A DNA stretch of 64,000 bases from Sipunculus nudus (GCA_026874595.1 CM049313.1:45474659-45538658), one strand, 5' to 3'. Counted from the first letter of the stretch, positions 1-12,354 are shown. The notes: a model not told the origin generated them from the letters alone. Made by a program: numbers and translations.

Positions 1-673
1 TAATTGTGCTGACAACAACTTTACAAAAATACAAAAAGTCTCAACAAACTGATTCTACACACACAATATTCAAGTAAAAATTATGTGATTTAATATAAGA
101 ATAAAATTTTTGTGCTGGAAATTTGTACACTTCTTTTCTTGCAGTGTAACTGTTAATATAAAGGGAATTTATGTCAAACAAATGATGACTTTTATTTAAG
201 TATTCAGTCTTGAAACAACATGTCTGTACATCCACTTGTTTGCACTTACTCTTAAATAATTTGTTGATTTCAATTTAAAACAGGTGTCTGAACTTTTATC
301 AACACATTTTTTCAGACCATTATTGTCAAAGTCTGTGAGCATGTTTTAAACCACTAAAACTGTATATAGTTATGGTCATTATTTATCATGCTGAAATTAA
401 ATATTACTTCTTCTTTGAAGTATTATTCTAAGGAACTGACAGTTTATTTGCATAAACTGGAAGGTGTCAGCTGTTATAGAATTTACTTTCTTGGACTGGA
501 TATTATAAATGTGTTTTAGTCCTGGCATTATAAAAATGAAACATTTAAATTATAGTGTTAATATGACAATATTCTTTGCCTAGCCTCTGCAAAATGTGCA
601 TGTCATGTCTGCTTGTGTGGATGGGATGTGACGAGACAAGCCAAGAAAGACTTTGTACAATATTCAGTAGAAA
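1..673. other. AT-rich sequence, no gene recognised
   Basis: Short ORFs in this stretch are interrupted by stops and rich in A/T-derived residues (N, K, Y, F). I see no splice-site-flanked coding segment, no RNA gene and no recognisable repeat. It reads as intergenic or intronic background. Confidence 0.5.
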
Positions 674-699
674 ATGATGATGATGATGATGATGATGAT
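674..699. repeat. (ATG)n microsatellite
   Basis: An uninterrupted run of the trinucleotide ATG, just under nine copies. On the minus strand it reads as a histidine tract inside a short ORF. That ORF has no other sign of being coding, so the tract is taken as simple sequence. Confidence 0.95.
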
Positions 700-775
700 A
701 AGTTGTAGATGATGTGACAGGATATAAAAATATCCCATATGCTTGAGCCACTTTGATTAAAAACAAAGATAGGTT

Positions 776-790
776 ACTAGAAATGTTATA
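776..790 (+). repeat. SINE target-site duplication, left copy
   Basis: ACTAGAAATGTTATA is repeated exactly on the far side of the SINE (967-981). The bases next to the pair differ (T before the left copy, A before the right; G after the left, C after the right), so the duplication is exactly 15 bp. Confidence 0.95.
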
Positions 791-966
791 GGGGTAGGAC
801 GTAGCCTAGTGGTTAAGGCGTTGGACTTCGAAGCTCAGGGTCTTTGGTTGGAACCCCGCAGGTACCTCAATGGCATAATCATGAAACCTTGTTGAACCTC
901 ATTCTCCTCATTTAAAAAGACAGTGCCACCAACAGGCTATGGAAATATCCTTAAAAACCTCAAAAA
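791..966 (+). mobile_element. tRNA-derived SINE, full insertion with TSD
   Basis: A 176-bp retroposed element lying between perfect 15-bp direct repeats. Its head is tRNA-like. An A-box-like stretch (TAGCCTAGTGG, from 802) sits where the D arm would be, and a B-box-like stretch (GGTTGGAACCC, 846-856; consensus GGTTCRANNCC) where the T arm would be, so an internal RNA polymerase III promoter is expected. The body after the head includes GTGCCACC and ends in an A-rich tail (AAAACCTCAAAAAA). The perfect duplication suggests a fairly young insertion. SINEs encode no protein and depend on a LINE for mobility. I cannot say which named SINE family this is. Its tRNA head is the closest sequence in the window to the 46-bp minisatellite unit at 26735-33286. 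Confidence 0.88.
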
Positions 967-981
967 ACTAGAAATGTTATA
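967..981 (+). repeat. SINE target-site duplication, right copy
   Basis: Exact copy of 776-790 (ACTAGAAATGTTATA), directly after the A-rich SINE tail. Confidence 0.95.
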
Positions 982-1820
982 CACTGGAAAACTGGAAAAG
1001 TAACTTTAAAATGTATCAGAATCGTTACATGTAATTAGGTTATAATTAACCAGGAGTGATAATAGATTCAGATGCATGCAACCATATTAAAACAAATTAA
1101 ACCATTTTGTCCCGATGATGACTTTCTCTTCTCACATCTGCTTGTCTTCATCTACTTTTATATCCCCAAAATCAATCACCGTTTGTCATTTCTTGTTTTG
1201 TTGCATAACTTCAGGAGATCAGAAAAGGCACTGCTGAGGCAGAACTGATTCCTCAATCCATGTTGTTTCTGGTTCCCCTTCTAAGTCAGTTTGGCAATCA
1301 AGAGACTTAAGTATTCAGTTAAGTTCAGGACCTTGTGTTTGTCTTGATTCAGCAGTGGTGGTGACAGATATGTCCTATTTATGTTAAATGGAGCTATTTG
1401 TTAGGATTTCCTTGGCTGCTCTGTGGTTTATGAAAGGGTATAAATACCATCATAAGTGCACCCAACTGATATTTGATGGATTGTATCCCTGATCCCCTGA
1501 GGAACAGAAAAGACTCCTTTATCCTTTGCTAGAGTCTGCAACTGGCCAGGGTACTGCACCTTAATTAATGGACCTGGTGTTAACTCTGAGAGCCTTAATT
1601 CATTCAGTTGGACAATATTTCACTCCTGTTATTGGCAGCCATGAAATTGATATAATTCAGTTTCCATAGCACAGGTCAGGGATCACATATAAATTGTACC
1701 ACACATTTATTGAAACTGTAATAATAGACATAAAATATGAATGTGAAATTTTAAAGTCATCACATTTTAATATATGGTCAAAATGTCAATATAAATGAAA
1801 TTGCATGATCTTTCATTATT
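982..1820. other. Unassigned non-coding sequence
   Basis: No ORF of note, no inverted-repeat ends and no tandem structure seen. Base composition is a little less AT-rich around 1140-1680 than on either side, without a clear exon. Confidence 0.4.
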
Positions 1821-2120
1821 ATACGCCCATCATATGACGGGAGTATAATGGTTTACCCACCGTACCTCTGTTAACTTTTAGTGTCACCTTGATAACTTAT
1901 TGGGCTTTTGGTAGATTTTCACAATACTTAAGTTTACTACTTATGAACAGATTATCTCACCCTAGTTCGATTATGGTCAACATCCATGCATATTTAATTA
2001 GGTCACTGGTCACTATAGGCTACTTAATGGTGCATAATTAAGTCCAATGCAGATTAAATCATACAGAAACAAGAAAATGAAATTTTGGCCACAACCTCCG
2101 CCTGAGTCCTGATCAAACTA
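1821..2120 (+). repeat. Palindrome-headed dispersed repeat (family G), partial
   Basis: Opens with a 26-bp near-palindrome (1821-1846: arm ATACGCCC, centre TCATATGA, arm GGGAGTAT) followed by unique-looking AT-rich sequence. This head resembles, from memory, palindrome-headed repeats that are common in mollusc genomes, and it follows the same plan as families A, E and F in this window. There is only one copy here, so the right-hand end is a guess. Confidence 0.4.
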
Positions 2121-2249
2121 CAGTACACTACAACATAGGAATGTTTGTGATATGGCATATCATCATTTACTGGATGGCTCTATTACAGCTAGTGGCCCTG
2201 AGCCTTTACAGAGACAAAAAATAGGCATATGTCTTTTGAATAAAAAACA

Positions 2250-3046
2250 TATGATAGTGATCCAGATTAACTCCAAAATTTAATAGATTGTTCCTTATAA
2301 TTATGTGTCACCCTCACCCACCACAAAGTTTTTACCAAATTTGTTTAGCACTTCTCACACAACATTGCTCACAGAAAAGAACAAGATAAATCATATTATG
2401 TTTCACTACCTGGCAGAGGTGTAATAAAAATAAAATAATTTGAAATGCTCCTTGTTAAATTCAGTTACAAGTGTTCTGTAATTGGTTTCCAGGATTTGAG
2501 CAAATTATATACATATATTGAAAATAAAGTATACTCTTAGCACACATTTCAGCTCTATTTGGGAACAAATATTTCACATATTAGGTACATATTTGGCACC
2601 AAAAAGTCGGGAAGGGGCTGTATAATTCTTTCTAGAGGAACTGAATTGACATATTTAGGCATGAAAGGTACATTTGAGGAACAAAATAGGTATATTTATC
2701 CATAAAAGTATATTCTGAACCATGATACGGATGTTTTGTTAAGACCCATTATCTTGATTTACAGCATCAGATTAATGAGATGCTGAGGTTATACCATTCA
2801 TTTAAAGTCAGCGGCATCAACAATTATATCACTACATACATGTTTCAAGTGAATGCCAAGATATTCTTGGCAAAAAATACATAAAAACTTAAATATTTTC
2901 ATGATTGGGAATTCCTTTTCAGTCTGTCGGTTCCACAATTCCATCCGCAATGGAAGAAAATCACTGGCTCTACCATCAGAAGGGCATATATCAATTCCGT
3001 TAAAATTCCTGTGTCAATGCAGCAAGGGCAAACCTTTTCTTATCAA
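2250..3046. other. Unassigned AT-rich sequence
   Basis: No gene, RNA or repeat recognised. The 66-codon ORF starting at 2853 has no domain-like pattern and runs up to the start of the family A element at 3052. Confidence 0.4.
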
Positions 3047-5592
3047 TTATTAGCTCAGCTGACTATAAGTCAACTGAGCTATGGTCAGGGTCCATTGTCC
3101 GTCGTCAGTCCGTCTGTAGTGCCGTCCGTCCGTCCGTAGATGTGGCACGTTTTGAAACCGTAAGACCTAGGAATCCAAAATTCGGCATAATGTTAGATGT
3201 CCCCAAGATCTCCTACCAAGCCGAAAACTGGGTCTTTGCGACTTCGTTTCTTTGAGAAATTAAGGAAAAACCTCAATTTTTTTATCAAAAACCTATTTTC
3301 ACACTTCAGGACTGCCTAATATCAAAACCACTCATCTGTTTTTCCTCATATTTACCATAAATATTTCTCTATATAGTTCCTATGTACATGCCAGAAATTA
3401 GGTTTGTATTATATAATTTAAAAAAGTTATTGGACCAAACATAATGCATTTTGTAAAAAATCAGGAAAGATATTTGATCACTTAACACAAAACATGTTAA
3501 AGCTATGGACTTTTTTTCCAGTAATATAACTTTAATTTATCAAAATTAAATTGTATACCAAAAATTAGATCAAAATCTTTTAAATTTTTTAAAATATTAA
3601 CAAAAATAAAAAAAATTGGTACCATAAATTTTGCCCAACTTGGACCATGGCATGTTTATTTCCTGTAAGTACTGTTGATCTAATTTTCACAGCATGTACA
3701 AATAAGGATTTAATCTGTTAAAATCTGAAATTTGAAAATAAAAGCTGCAAAATTAGGCTAGTTATTGAATTTTTTTGGAGGCTCTTCTTGTAGTCCCTTA
3801 CATTGTCAAGCAGTCCACTAAGGTCACTGTTGGTCATTCAGTGCAGCTCTGTATGCTCCCAAGGTTGTTGGCATAATGTTAGATGTCCCCAAGATCTCCT
3901 ACCAAGCCAAAAACTGGGTCTTTGCGACTTTGTTCCTTTGAGAAATTAAGGAAAAACCTCAATTTTTTATTAAAAACCTATTTTCACATTTCAGGACAGC
4001 CTAACTACTAAAACACTCACCTGTTTTTCCTCATATTTACCATAAATATTCCTCTATATAGTTCCTATGTACATGCCAGAAATTAGGTTTGTATTATATG
4101 ATTTAAAAAAAGTTATGGGCTCAAACATAAAAAATCAGGAAAGATATTTGATCACTTAACACAAAACATTTTAAAGCTATGGACTTTTTCCAGTAATATA
4201 TCTTTAATTAATCAAAATTAAATTGTATACCCAAAATAAGATCAAAATCTGTTAAATTTTTTAAAATATTAGCAAAATAAAAAATTGGTACCTTAAATTT
4301 TGCCTAAATTTGACCATGGCACGTTTTTTTCGTATAAGTACATTTGATTTAATTGTCACAGCCAGTTTACATATGGATTTAATCTGATGAATTTTGAATT
4401 TGAAAGTATAAGCTTAAAAAATAGTCTAGCTATTGAAATTTTTAGAAGACTGTATTTGTATTTTATAGCATCATTACCCTACTTTTGTTTACCTGGTAAT
4501 TCAAAAATTGGCATAATGTTAGATGTAATTGTAAATATTCATATTCTTCCATACTTTTCCTATGTACATACCAAAATTTAGGTCAGTATTACATAATTTG
4601 TTGAAGTTATAGGCCCAAACTTTGAAAAAAATCAGGATATATATTTACTCACTTAACATAAGAATGGCTGAGACTTTTTATCAGGAATCTAACATCATTT
4701 AATCAAGATTCAATTGTATACAGAAAATTAGATCTGAAATTTGCAATTTTTTTAAGTTATTATCATAAATATAAAATCAGTACCTTAAATTTTGCCCAAC
4801 TTTGGCCATAGCACAATTTTTCATGTAAGTACTGTTGATGTTATTTTCACAGCATGTACACATAAGGATCCAATCTGTTAAAATCTGAAATTTGAAAAAT
4901 AAAAGCTGCAAAATTAGGCTAGTTATTGAATTTTTTAGGAGGCTCTTGTTGTATTCCCTTACATTGTCAAGCAGTCCACTGAGGTCACTGTAGGTCATTC
5001 AATGCAACTCTCTACCCTCCCCAGGCTGTTATGTAATCCCATCACTCAGGGCAAGCCCTCTCTCTTGTTGTCTCTCTTGATCAGGCTGCCAGCATAAATA
5101 CCACAGGGAGCCTTTCTCTCTCCCCCCACCCCATTCTGTTGACAGACCTGTACTCTAAACAAGATGAATCTTATAATTTCACATTTTTTCAGCGATGAAC
5201 AGTAACAACAGAGACCCCTCCCTGACCCACCGCTTCGATACACAGGACTAATATACAAAACAAAGCTCATAATTTTTATGGTAAAAAAATTCTTTTTGTT
5301 GAGACTTGGACAATTTTGATTTTTTTAAAAGAAAAAAATGTTCAGGAATTTAATACTAATATTCAAATATGGTTAAATATCAGGACCTAATGTAAGTGCT
5401 AACTGACAATTAAGATTTAAGAAGATATATATACTTTGTAGCATTTCTTTCATATCTCTTAAAGTTGGTGGGGCCTAGGTGTGAATAACACTGTTAAACC
5501 TAGTTTTTAGCTCAGCTGACTGTAAGTCATCTGAGCTATAGCGATCACTCTTTGTCCGTCGTCCGTCCGGCCGTCCGGCCGTCTGTCCTTTA

Positions 5593-8255
5593 ACAGGGCA
5601 CAAATTGTAACCACTGGACCTGGAATCTTCTTATTTTACATCCAGAGAGGTCCATGTAAAATCTCATTGGATATCTGGCATTAGGTCTCTGTTACCCATA
5701 TCCTTCGAGCTATGGGGCCCAAAAGTACCAACCAGAATAGTCAAAAATTTCATACAAAAACTTCAATATCTCATTAACTACATCACTGATAATCATGATT
5801 TTTGGCATACGTATTAATCATGAGATATTCCATCAGTTCCTGCAGACTGGTGGCGCCACCTGTATTTTTCAATTTTTTACGAATTTTTTTCTCTATTATT
5901 GATACCTTTAAAAATGTGGACATCTGTTAACAGGTCAGAAATCGTAAAGACTGGACCTAGAATCTTTATTCTTGAAATTCTGAGAGACCTATGAAAAGTC
6001 TCCATGGAAACCAGAAATTAGGTCTCAATTTCCCATATCCTTTGAGCTATGGGGCCCCAAAGTACCCCCCCGAATAGTCAAAAATTTCATACAAAAACTT
6101 CAATTTCTCATTAACTACATCACTGATAATCATGATTTTTGGCATACATATTAATCATGAGATGTTCCATCAGTTCCTGCAGACTGGTGGCGCCACCTGT
6201 ATTTTTCGATTTTTTACGAATTTTTTTCTCTGTTATTGATACCTTTAAAAATGTGGACATCTGTTAACAGGGCAGAAATCGTAAAGACTGGACCTAGAAT
6301 CTTTATTCTTGAAATTCTGAGAGACCTATGAAAAGTCTCCATGGAAACCAGAAATTAGGTCTCTATTTCCCATATCCTTTGAGCTATGGGGCCCCAAAGT
6401 ACCCCCCAGAATAGTGAAAAATTTCATACAAAAACTTCAATATCTCATTAACTACATCACTGATGGTCATGATTTGTGGCATACTTCTTGATCATGAGAT
6501 GTTCCATCAGTTTCTGCAGACTGGTGGCGCCACCTGTATTTTTAGATTTTTTACGATTTTTTTTCTCTATTTTTGGGACCTTTAAAAATGTGGACATCTG
6601 TTAACAGGGCACAAATCGTAACCACTGGACCTGGAATCTTCATTCTTGATATTTTGAGAGACCTATGTAAAGTCTCCATGGAAACCAGAAATTAGGTCAC
6701 TGTTACCCATATCCTTTGAGCTATGGGGCCCCAAAGTACCCCCCAGAATAGTCAAAAATTTCATACAAAAACTTCAATATCTCTTTAACTACATCACTGA
6801 TGGTCATGATTTTTGGCATACATATTAATCATGAGATGTTCCATCAGTTTCTGCAGACTGGTGGTGCCACCTGTATTTTTTCGATTTTTTACGATTTTTT
6901 TCTCTATTTTTTAGACCTTAAAAGATGTGGACATCTGTTAACAGGGCACAAATCGTAACCACTGGACCTGGAATCTTCTATCTTGACATGCGGGGAGGCC
7001 CATGAAAAGTCTCCTTGGAAACCTGGAATTAGGTCTCTTTTACCCAGATTCTTCAAGCTATGGGGCTCTGAAGTACCCCTCAGAATAATGAAAATTTGAT
7101 ACAAAAACTGAAATATCTGAACAATTAATGCATTGATCACCATGAATCTTTGAATGGATATTGATCATGAAGTATTTCATTGGTTTCTGCAGACTGGTGG
7201 CACCACCTGTATTTTTTATATATTTTACAATTTTCTTTCTCTATTTTTGATACCCTTAAAAGATACGGTCATCTGATAACAGGGTACAAATCATAACGGC
7301 TGGATCTAGAATCTCCTTTCTTGACATGCAGAAAGGCCAATGAAAAGTCTTCTTGGAAACTGAAAATTAGGTCTCTGTTACCCAAAACCTTAGAGCCATG
7401 GGGCTCTGAAGTATCCCCCAGAATAATGCAAAATTTGATACGCAAGCTCAAGTATCTGAATAACCACTGCATTGATCACCATGATTCTTTGCATGAATAT
7501 TGATCATGGGATGTTCCATCAGTTCCTGCAAACTGGTGGCGCTATCTGTATTTTTTTTTTCAATTTTTACGATTTTTTTTCTTTATTTTTGAGACCATCA
7601 AAGAAGTTTTCATCTGTTAACAGGGCACAAATCGTAACCGCAGGACCTAGATTCTTCTCACTTGACATCAAGGGAGGTTCATGAAAAGTCTCTGTGAAAA
7701 CATGAAATTAGGTCTCTGTTACCCATATCCTTCGTAGTAAGTACCCCTCAGAATAATTAAAAATTTGATACAAATTTAAACTCCAGTATCTGAATAACCA
7801 ATGCATTGATCTCCATGATTCTTTACAGGCATATTGATCATGGAGTGTTCCATCAGTTCCTGCAAACTGGTGGTGCCACCTGTATTTTTTTTCAATTTTT
7901 TAGGCATTTTTTCTCTATTTATGAGACCTTCAAATGAAGTGGTCATCTGTTAACATGCCACAAACTGTAACTGCTGTACATAGAATCTTCATACTTGACA
8001 TCCAGGGAGACTAATGAAAAATATCCTTGGAAACCTGAAATTAGGTTTCTGTTACCCATATTCTCCGAGCTATAGGGCTCATAAATACCCCCAAGAATAA
8101 TTAAAAATTTGATACAAACAAAAGCTCCAGTATCTGAATAACTTATGCCTTGATAGCTATGATTCTTTGGATATATATTGATCATGCAGTGTTTCGTCAG
8201 TTCCTGCAGACTGGTGGCACTACCTGTATTTTTTTTCAAATTTTTAAGCATTTTT
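5593..8255 (+). repeat. Tandem core of A2: eight ~337-bp units
   Basis: Unit spacing measured at the recurring ACAGG landmark is 337, 338, 336, 337, 338, 341 and 333 bp. Units 2-4 are the most alike; later units (from about 7279) are more diverged. The last unit is cut by the A3 insertion and resumes at 10881. Several short ORFs here are repeats of one another and carry no coding signal. Confidence 0.9.
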
Positions 8256-10880
8256 AGCTCAGCTGACTATAAGTCATCTGAGCTATAGTCGTGGTCTATT
8301 GTCTGTCGTCCGTCCGTCTGTCCGTCTGTCCGTCAGTCGTGCCGTCCGTCCGTCCGTAGATGTGGCACGTTTTGAAACCGTAAGACCTAGGAATCCAAAA
8401 TTTGGCATAATGTTAGATGTCCCCAAGATCTCCTACCAAGCCGAAAACTGGGTGTTTGCAACTTCGTTCCTTTGAGAAATTAAGGAAAAACCTCAATTTT
8501 TTATTAAAAACCTATTTTCACACTTCAGGACTGCCTAATATCAAAACCACTCATCTGTTTTACCTCATATTTACCATAAATATTCCTCTATATAGTTCCT
8601 ATGTACATGCCAGAAATTATGTCTGTATTATTTAATTTAAAAAAGTTATGGGCCCAAACATAATGCATTTTGTAAAAAATCAGAAAAGATATTTGATCAC
8701 TTAACACAAAAAATGTTAATGCTATGGACCTTTTTTCCAGTAATATAAGTTTAATTAATCAAAATTAAATTGTATACCCAAAATTAGATGAAAATCTTTT
8801 AAATTTTTTAAAATATTAATAAAAATAAAAAATTGGTACCTTAAATTTTGCCAACTTTGACCATGGCACGTTTTTTTCCTGTAAGTACTGTGGATTTAAT
8901 TTTCACAGCATGTTTTTGTTAGCATTTTGTCTGTTAACACCAAAAATTTGAAACCAGTTGATCAAAAACTGTAGATTTTAATCAAGTTTTCAAGCACCAT
9001 GTAACATATTGTTTACATCAAGCTAGTGTTATGCAGTTTGCAAGAGCTCAGCTCCCCAGCTTCAGCTCTAAGTTCCTTAAATTCGGCATACAGTTAGATG
9101 TCTCCAAAATCCCCTACCATGCCAAGAAGTTGGTCACTAGGACATTCGAGATATTAATGAAAAACTTCATTTTTCCATTAAAAACCCATTGTTACACTTC
9201 AAGACTGCCTAATATCAAAACCACTGATCTGACTTTAATCATAAATAATATACATATTTTTCATTCTCTATGCACATGCCAGAATGATGTCAGTATTGTG
9301 TGATTGTTTTAAGTTATGGGCCCAAACATAATGCACTTTGTAAAAAATCAAGAAATATATTTACTCCCTTAACAAGACCATTGCTGAAGCTAGAGATTTT
9401 TTTGTCAGGGATGTAACATTATTTAATCAAGATTAAATTGAATACCCAAAATTAGTTCTGAATTTTTCAAATTTTATTTAGTATAAATATAAAATTAGTA
9501 CCTTAAATTTTGCCCAACTGTGACCATGGCACATTTGTTTTCCTGTGAGCACTGTTGATATAATTTTCATATCATGCACACATAAGCATTTCAGCTTTTT
9601 AGTTTAGAAAGCTGAAAGAAATTGGCCAAAAATTGTAGCTTTTATTAATGTTTTTATGAGACCCTGTCAGACTTTGGCTCTCTCCAGCCCCTCTTGAGTC
9701 ACCTGTATGTTGACCTTGTTGACCTTTCATCAAATTATGCACGCTTGAGGCGAGGCATACATGGAATCCAGGCAGCTTATGGCAAGCCACAGTTGATCCA
9801 GGTGTCCAACCCAACTCATCTAGTAGTTTTAACCAAGAACATAACAAAAAACAATAAATTAATAATTTTTTATTGGTTTTTAATAACAAATTAAAGAAAA
9901 ATAGAAAAGGAATTTGTTAGTTTATAATAACAGGAAATTAACTTGCAGTTACTGATGATATAAGAATCTTGTATCGATGGGTATAATGTCACATATTCCA
10001 AATAACACCATGCAGTCACCTATGGCATTTTTCAGTTCAATTTTAATGATAAAGAAGTAAATCATATTATTCATTACTAATCATTAGGGATCATATGAAG
10101 GAAATTAGACAAAGATGCAGTTGATAATATTAATCTAGATTCCTGCTGTGTCTAGTGTGTACATTGATGTGAAATTAGTCCAAAATGAATTTTTTACAGT
10201 TATTTTTTAATATAAATAAAAGCCATAAAACCAGGTACTTATGATCATTATTTAAATGTGTGAATTTTGTATATTCTGGATTCTCAACATCATTGTTTGG
10301 TGAAAACTGAATAAATTCCAGACATGGTGCAAATACTTTGTAATTGTATTTAAATACGAATATGATTTTGTACTCCATTATAAAATTTCTTGCATAAAGA
10401 ATGGGAATTCAGGTAAAAATGAAAATATATGAATACTCGTGCAAATACTTTAAAATGTATTCATGAATGCATTCATGAATATATTCTTTAATATTATTTT
10501 AATAATCATATCAGTTATATTTCATTTTAAAAACTCATATGATTCTCTTATTATTTTTAATAAAAATTATATTTGGGACAATATATGTATTTTTATTAAT
10601 AAATAGTTAAACTCTTATATTATATGTTCTGCTTATAAGTTATATGGCCAAGTCAAAATCTGTGTGACAATAGTACTCCATTTGTTAATAAAATAAATGA
10701 AATCAATCCTCTTCCCTGTCTCCAAAGGTACTATCAAAATCATACATAAGCTAAACAACAACAACTCATAATACAGCTTATATTTATTACCACACAAAAC
10801 CAGCATGTGCCTCATTTCTAAATAATATTTTTTATCATATATAACAGCTGAGCGTCGTGACCCATAGGTCCCTTGTTTTT
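8256..10880 (+). mobile_element. Family A element A3 (680-bp core), nested in A2
   Basis: An essentially complete 2.6-kb copy. The 5' hairpin is 8256-8284, followed by a GTCC/GTCT tract and two ~681-bp core units (landmarks at 8404 and 9085). The 3' end has CAGCTGAGC (10845-10853), the palindrome GACCCATAGGTC (10859-10870, one mismatch) and CCTTGTTTTT. Removing it rejoins the interrupted 337-bp unit of A2: GCATTTTT on the left joins CTATTGATGAGACC on the right, matching the intact unit at about 7910-7927. It therefore inserted at a T run, with no duplication other than possible Ts. Its 3' region is closest to the copy at 42216-44954. Confidence 0.85.
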
Positions 10881-11032
10881 CTATTGATGAGACCTTCAAA
10901 TGAAGTTGTCATCTGTCCAAAAGCCCACTGAAACACATATCTAAGGACTTTTCACAAAATTCATGATTTGTCTGCACTCTGGCAGTCATTTTGCTCATTG
11001 TTCAACATTCCTTGAATTCAGCTGAGCGTCAT

Positions 11033-11044
11033 GGCCCATGGGCC
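11033..11044 (+). repeat. 3'-end palindrome of A2 with paired changes
   Basis: GGCCCATGGGCC replaces the usual GACCCATGGGTC. Both arms changed so that the 12-bp palindrome stays perfect. Other 3' ends in the window keep GACCCATGGGTC (11376, 24602, 35835, 44933) or carry single one-sided changes (10859, 36643). Confidence 0.85.
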
Positions 11045-11841
11045 ACTTGTTAAAATTAGGAATATTGGTCAAACTTTGTTGGATTAATTTTTAACTCATA
11101 TGGCCATATATTTAACTTTTGAAAACTTAATTATCTTCACACATTATTTGTTTATGAAATGGAACTTTTATATAACACTTACCGTAGGCCTATTTGTTCC
11201 CTTGGTGCATCACAAAATTGTTTAGCTCATGTCCAATATTCTATAATTTACAGAGTTTCATTTTAGCAGGGTCATTTTCTCATAGCTTTTCTAATGATAA
11301 TATACATGAAAAAAACAAAAGAAATAAAAATATTTTGCAGTTACTAATATTTTCTCAAATTCAGCTGAGTGATGTGACCCATGGGTCCCTTGTTTTACAA
11401 TGTGCACATCTAAACCTTAAGTATAAATGATAAATTCAATTTTGAGAAATATGGCTCTGAAGACCATACAGTCTCCTGAAATACTGTTTTGAGAAAACGG
11501 CCAAAAACTGTTTGGGAAGGGAAATTTCGTTTTGAGTGGAAAACAGGGATATAAGCGCAAGTGACAGTTGTATTTTTTCACTAAATGTTGGGATGAGAAT
11601 CGGTTTCAATATATAAATTATAAAATTTAATGGTATATCAATGTTAAAAAAAAGGATTTTATTAGGCATCATGACAACTGGAGAACTGTCAAACTAAAGT
11701 AGGCGGAGCTTACTGGTCCGAGGGGTCGGTCATCGGTAATCAGGTCAGGTGTGAAGTGACTGATAAGAACGATCACTCTGTTTACTCTACGCTCTCATTC
11801 AGACCACCATATACCCTAATCCAATTAACAGCTTGTCTCTC

Positions 11842-11858
11842 CCTCTCTCTCTCTCATT
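11842..11858. repeat. CT-rich simple sequence
   Basis: A short (TC)n/(CT)n tract in the middle of the higher-complexity island. Such tracts are common near invertebrate promoters and before splice acceptors, but no matching AG-exon junction is obvious directly after it. Confidence 0.6.
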
Positions 11859-12354
11859 AGATTTATTTACACCAGTCATATACGCGCTAAATTGTGCTGC
11901 GGCCGCTCTTCCTTTTTTTACCGATCACTCTCATAGCTAAGACTCCGGCGCGGTTCACCTCGCAAAATTTGTTAGCAGGCTATTGGTGGTGTAACTTGGT
12001 GCCGTGTTCCTCTCACAAAATTCATGCAACGCAGACCCATATTGCTGCACCACCCTCGGCGGAACCTTGTGATCAGCAGTATGTGACTGTATCTTGTTCA
12101 AATAGCGAATTTTATCTTCGCTCATTCTACTCTATTTTCTTCGACCCATGACGTTCAGTTTGAAGATAGTGTATGTTATAGATGAAGGAACGATGTATTC
12201 AGTAATGGTTTTGGCGATGTAATGATGGACCCTGGGAGAGAATGTTAAAGTGTATAACAGGGTCAATATTACAGAAATAACAATCGATAAATTCATATTT
12301 CTGGGTATATTCTTGGTGCCAGGACCCTTATTGGGTGACACTAACATATTTTAG

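Larger units (their letters stand above)
5509..11053 (+). mobile_element. Family A element A2 (337-bp core), nested in A1
   Basis: The left part is 5509-8255 and the right part 10881-11053. It begins with the family hairpin (5509-5537), then GTCC/GGCC simple sequence and eight direct units of about 337 bp. The landmark ACAGG or a close variant starts at 5593, 5930, 6268, 6604, 6941, 7279, 7620 and 7953. Each unit carries a GGTGGCGCCACC-type palindrome near its end, exact at 5849, 6186 and 6523. The 3' end has CAGCTGAGC (11019-11027) and the palindrome GGCCCATGGGCC (11033-11044), a double-changed but still perfect version of the family GACCCATGGGTC. Flanks are TTTTT on the left and TT on the right. 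Non-coding; mobility would need enzymes supplied elsewhere. Confidence 0.8.
3047..11396 (+). mobile_element. Outer family A element (A1), split by nested copies
   Basis: Helentron/HINE-like non-autonomous element (inference). The left part is 3052-5508 and the right part 11054-11396, about 2.8 kb when the inserted copies are ignored. The 5' end is a hairpin (3052-3080: arm AGCTCAGCTGACT, loop ATA, second arm with one mismatch), followed by GTCC-rich sequence. The core is built of ~686-bp direct units (GGCATAATGTTAGATG recurs at 3184 and 3870, decayed near 4510). The 3' end has CAGCTGAG (11362) and the palindrome GACCCATGGGTC (11376-11387), then CCTTGTTTT. The tail before the 3' end matches the tail of the copy at 33309-35856, which supports joining the two halves. 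No protein is encoded. Confidence 0.75.

Noticed and set aside
545-766. ORF with a run of eight histidines
   Set aside because: The run is the translation of the (ATG)n microsatellite on the minus strand; the rest has no coding signature.
8417-8635. Near-identical small ORFs beginning MSPRSPTKPKTG at 8417, 33427 and 63772
   Set aside because: Recurrence looks like protein conservation but comes from the non-coding 680-bp core of family A. The frames differ by stops and indels, and other copies lack the ORF.
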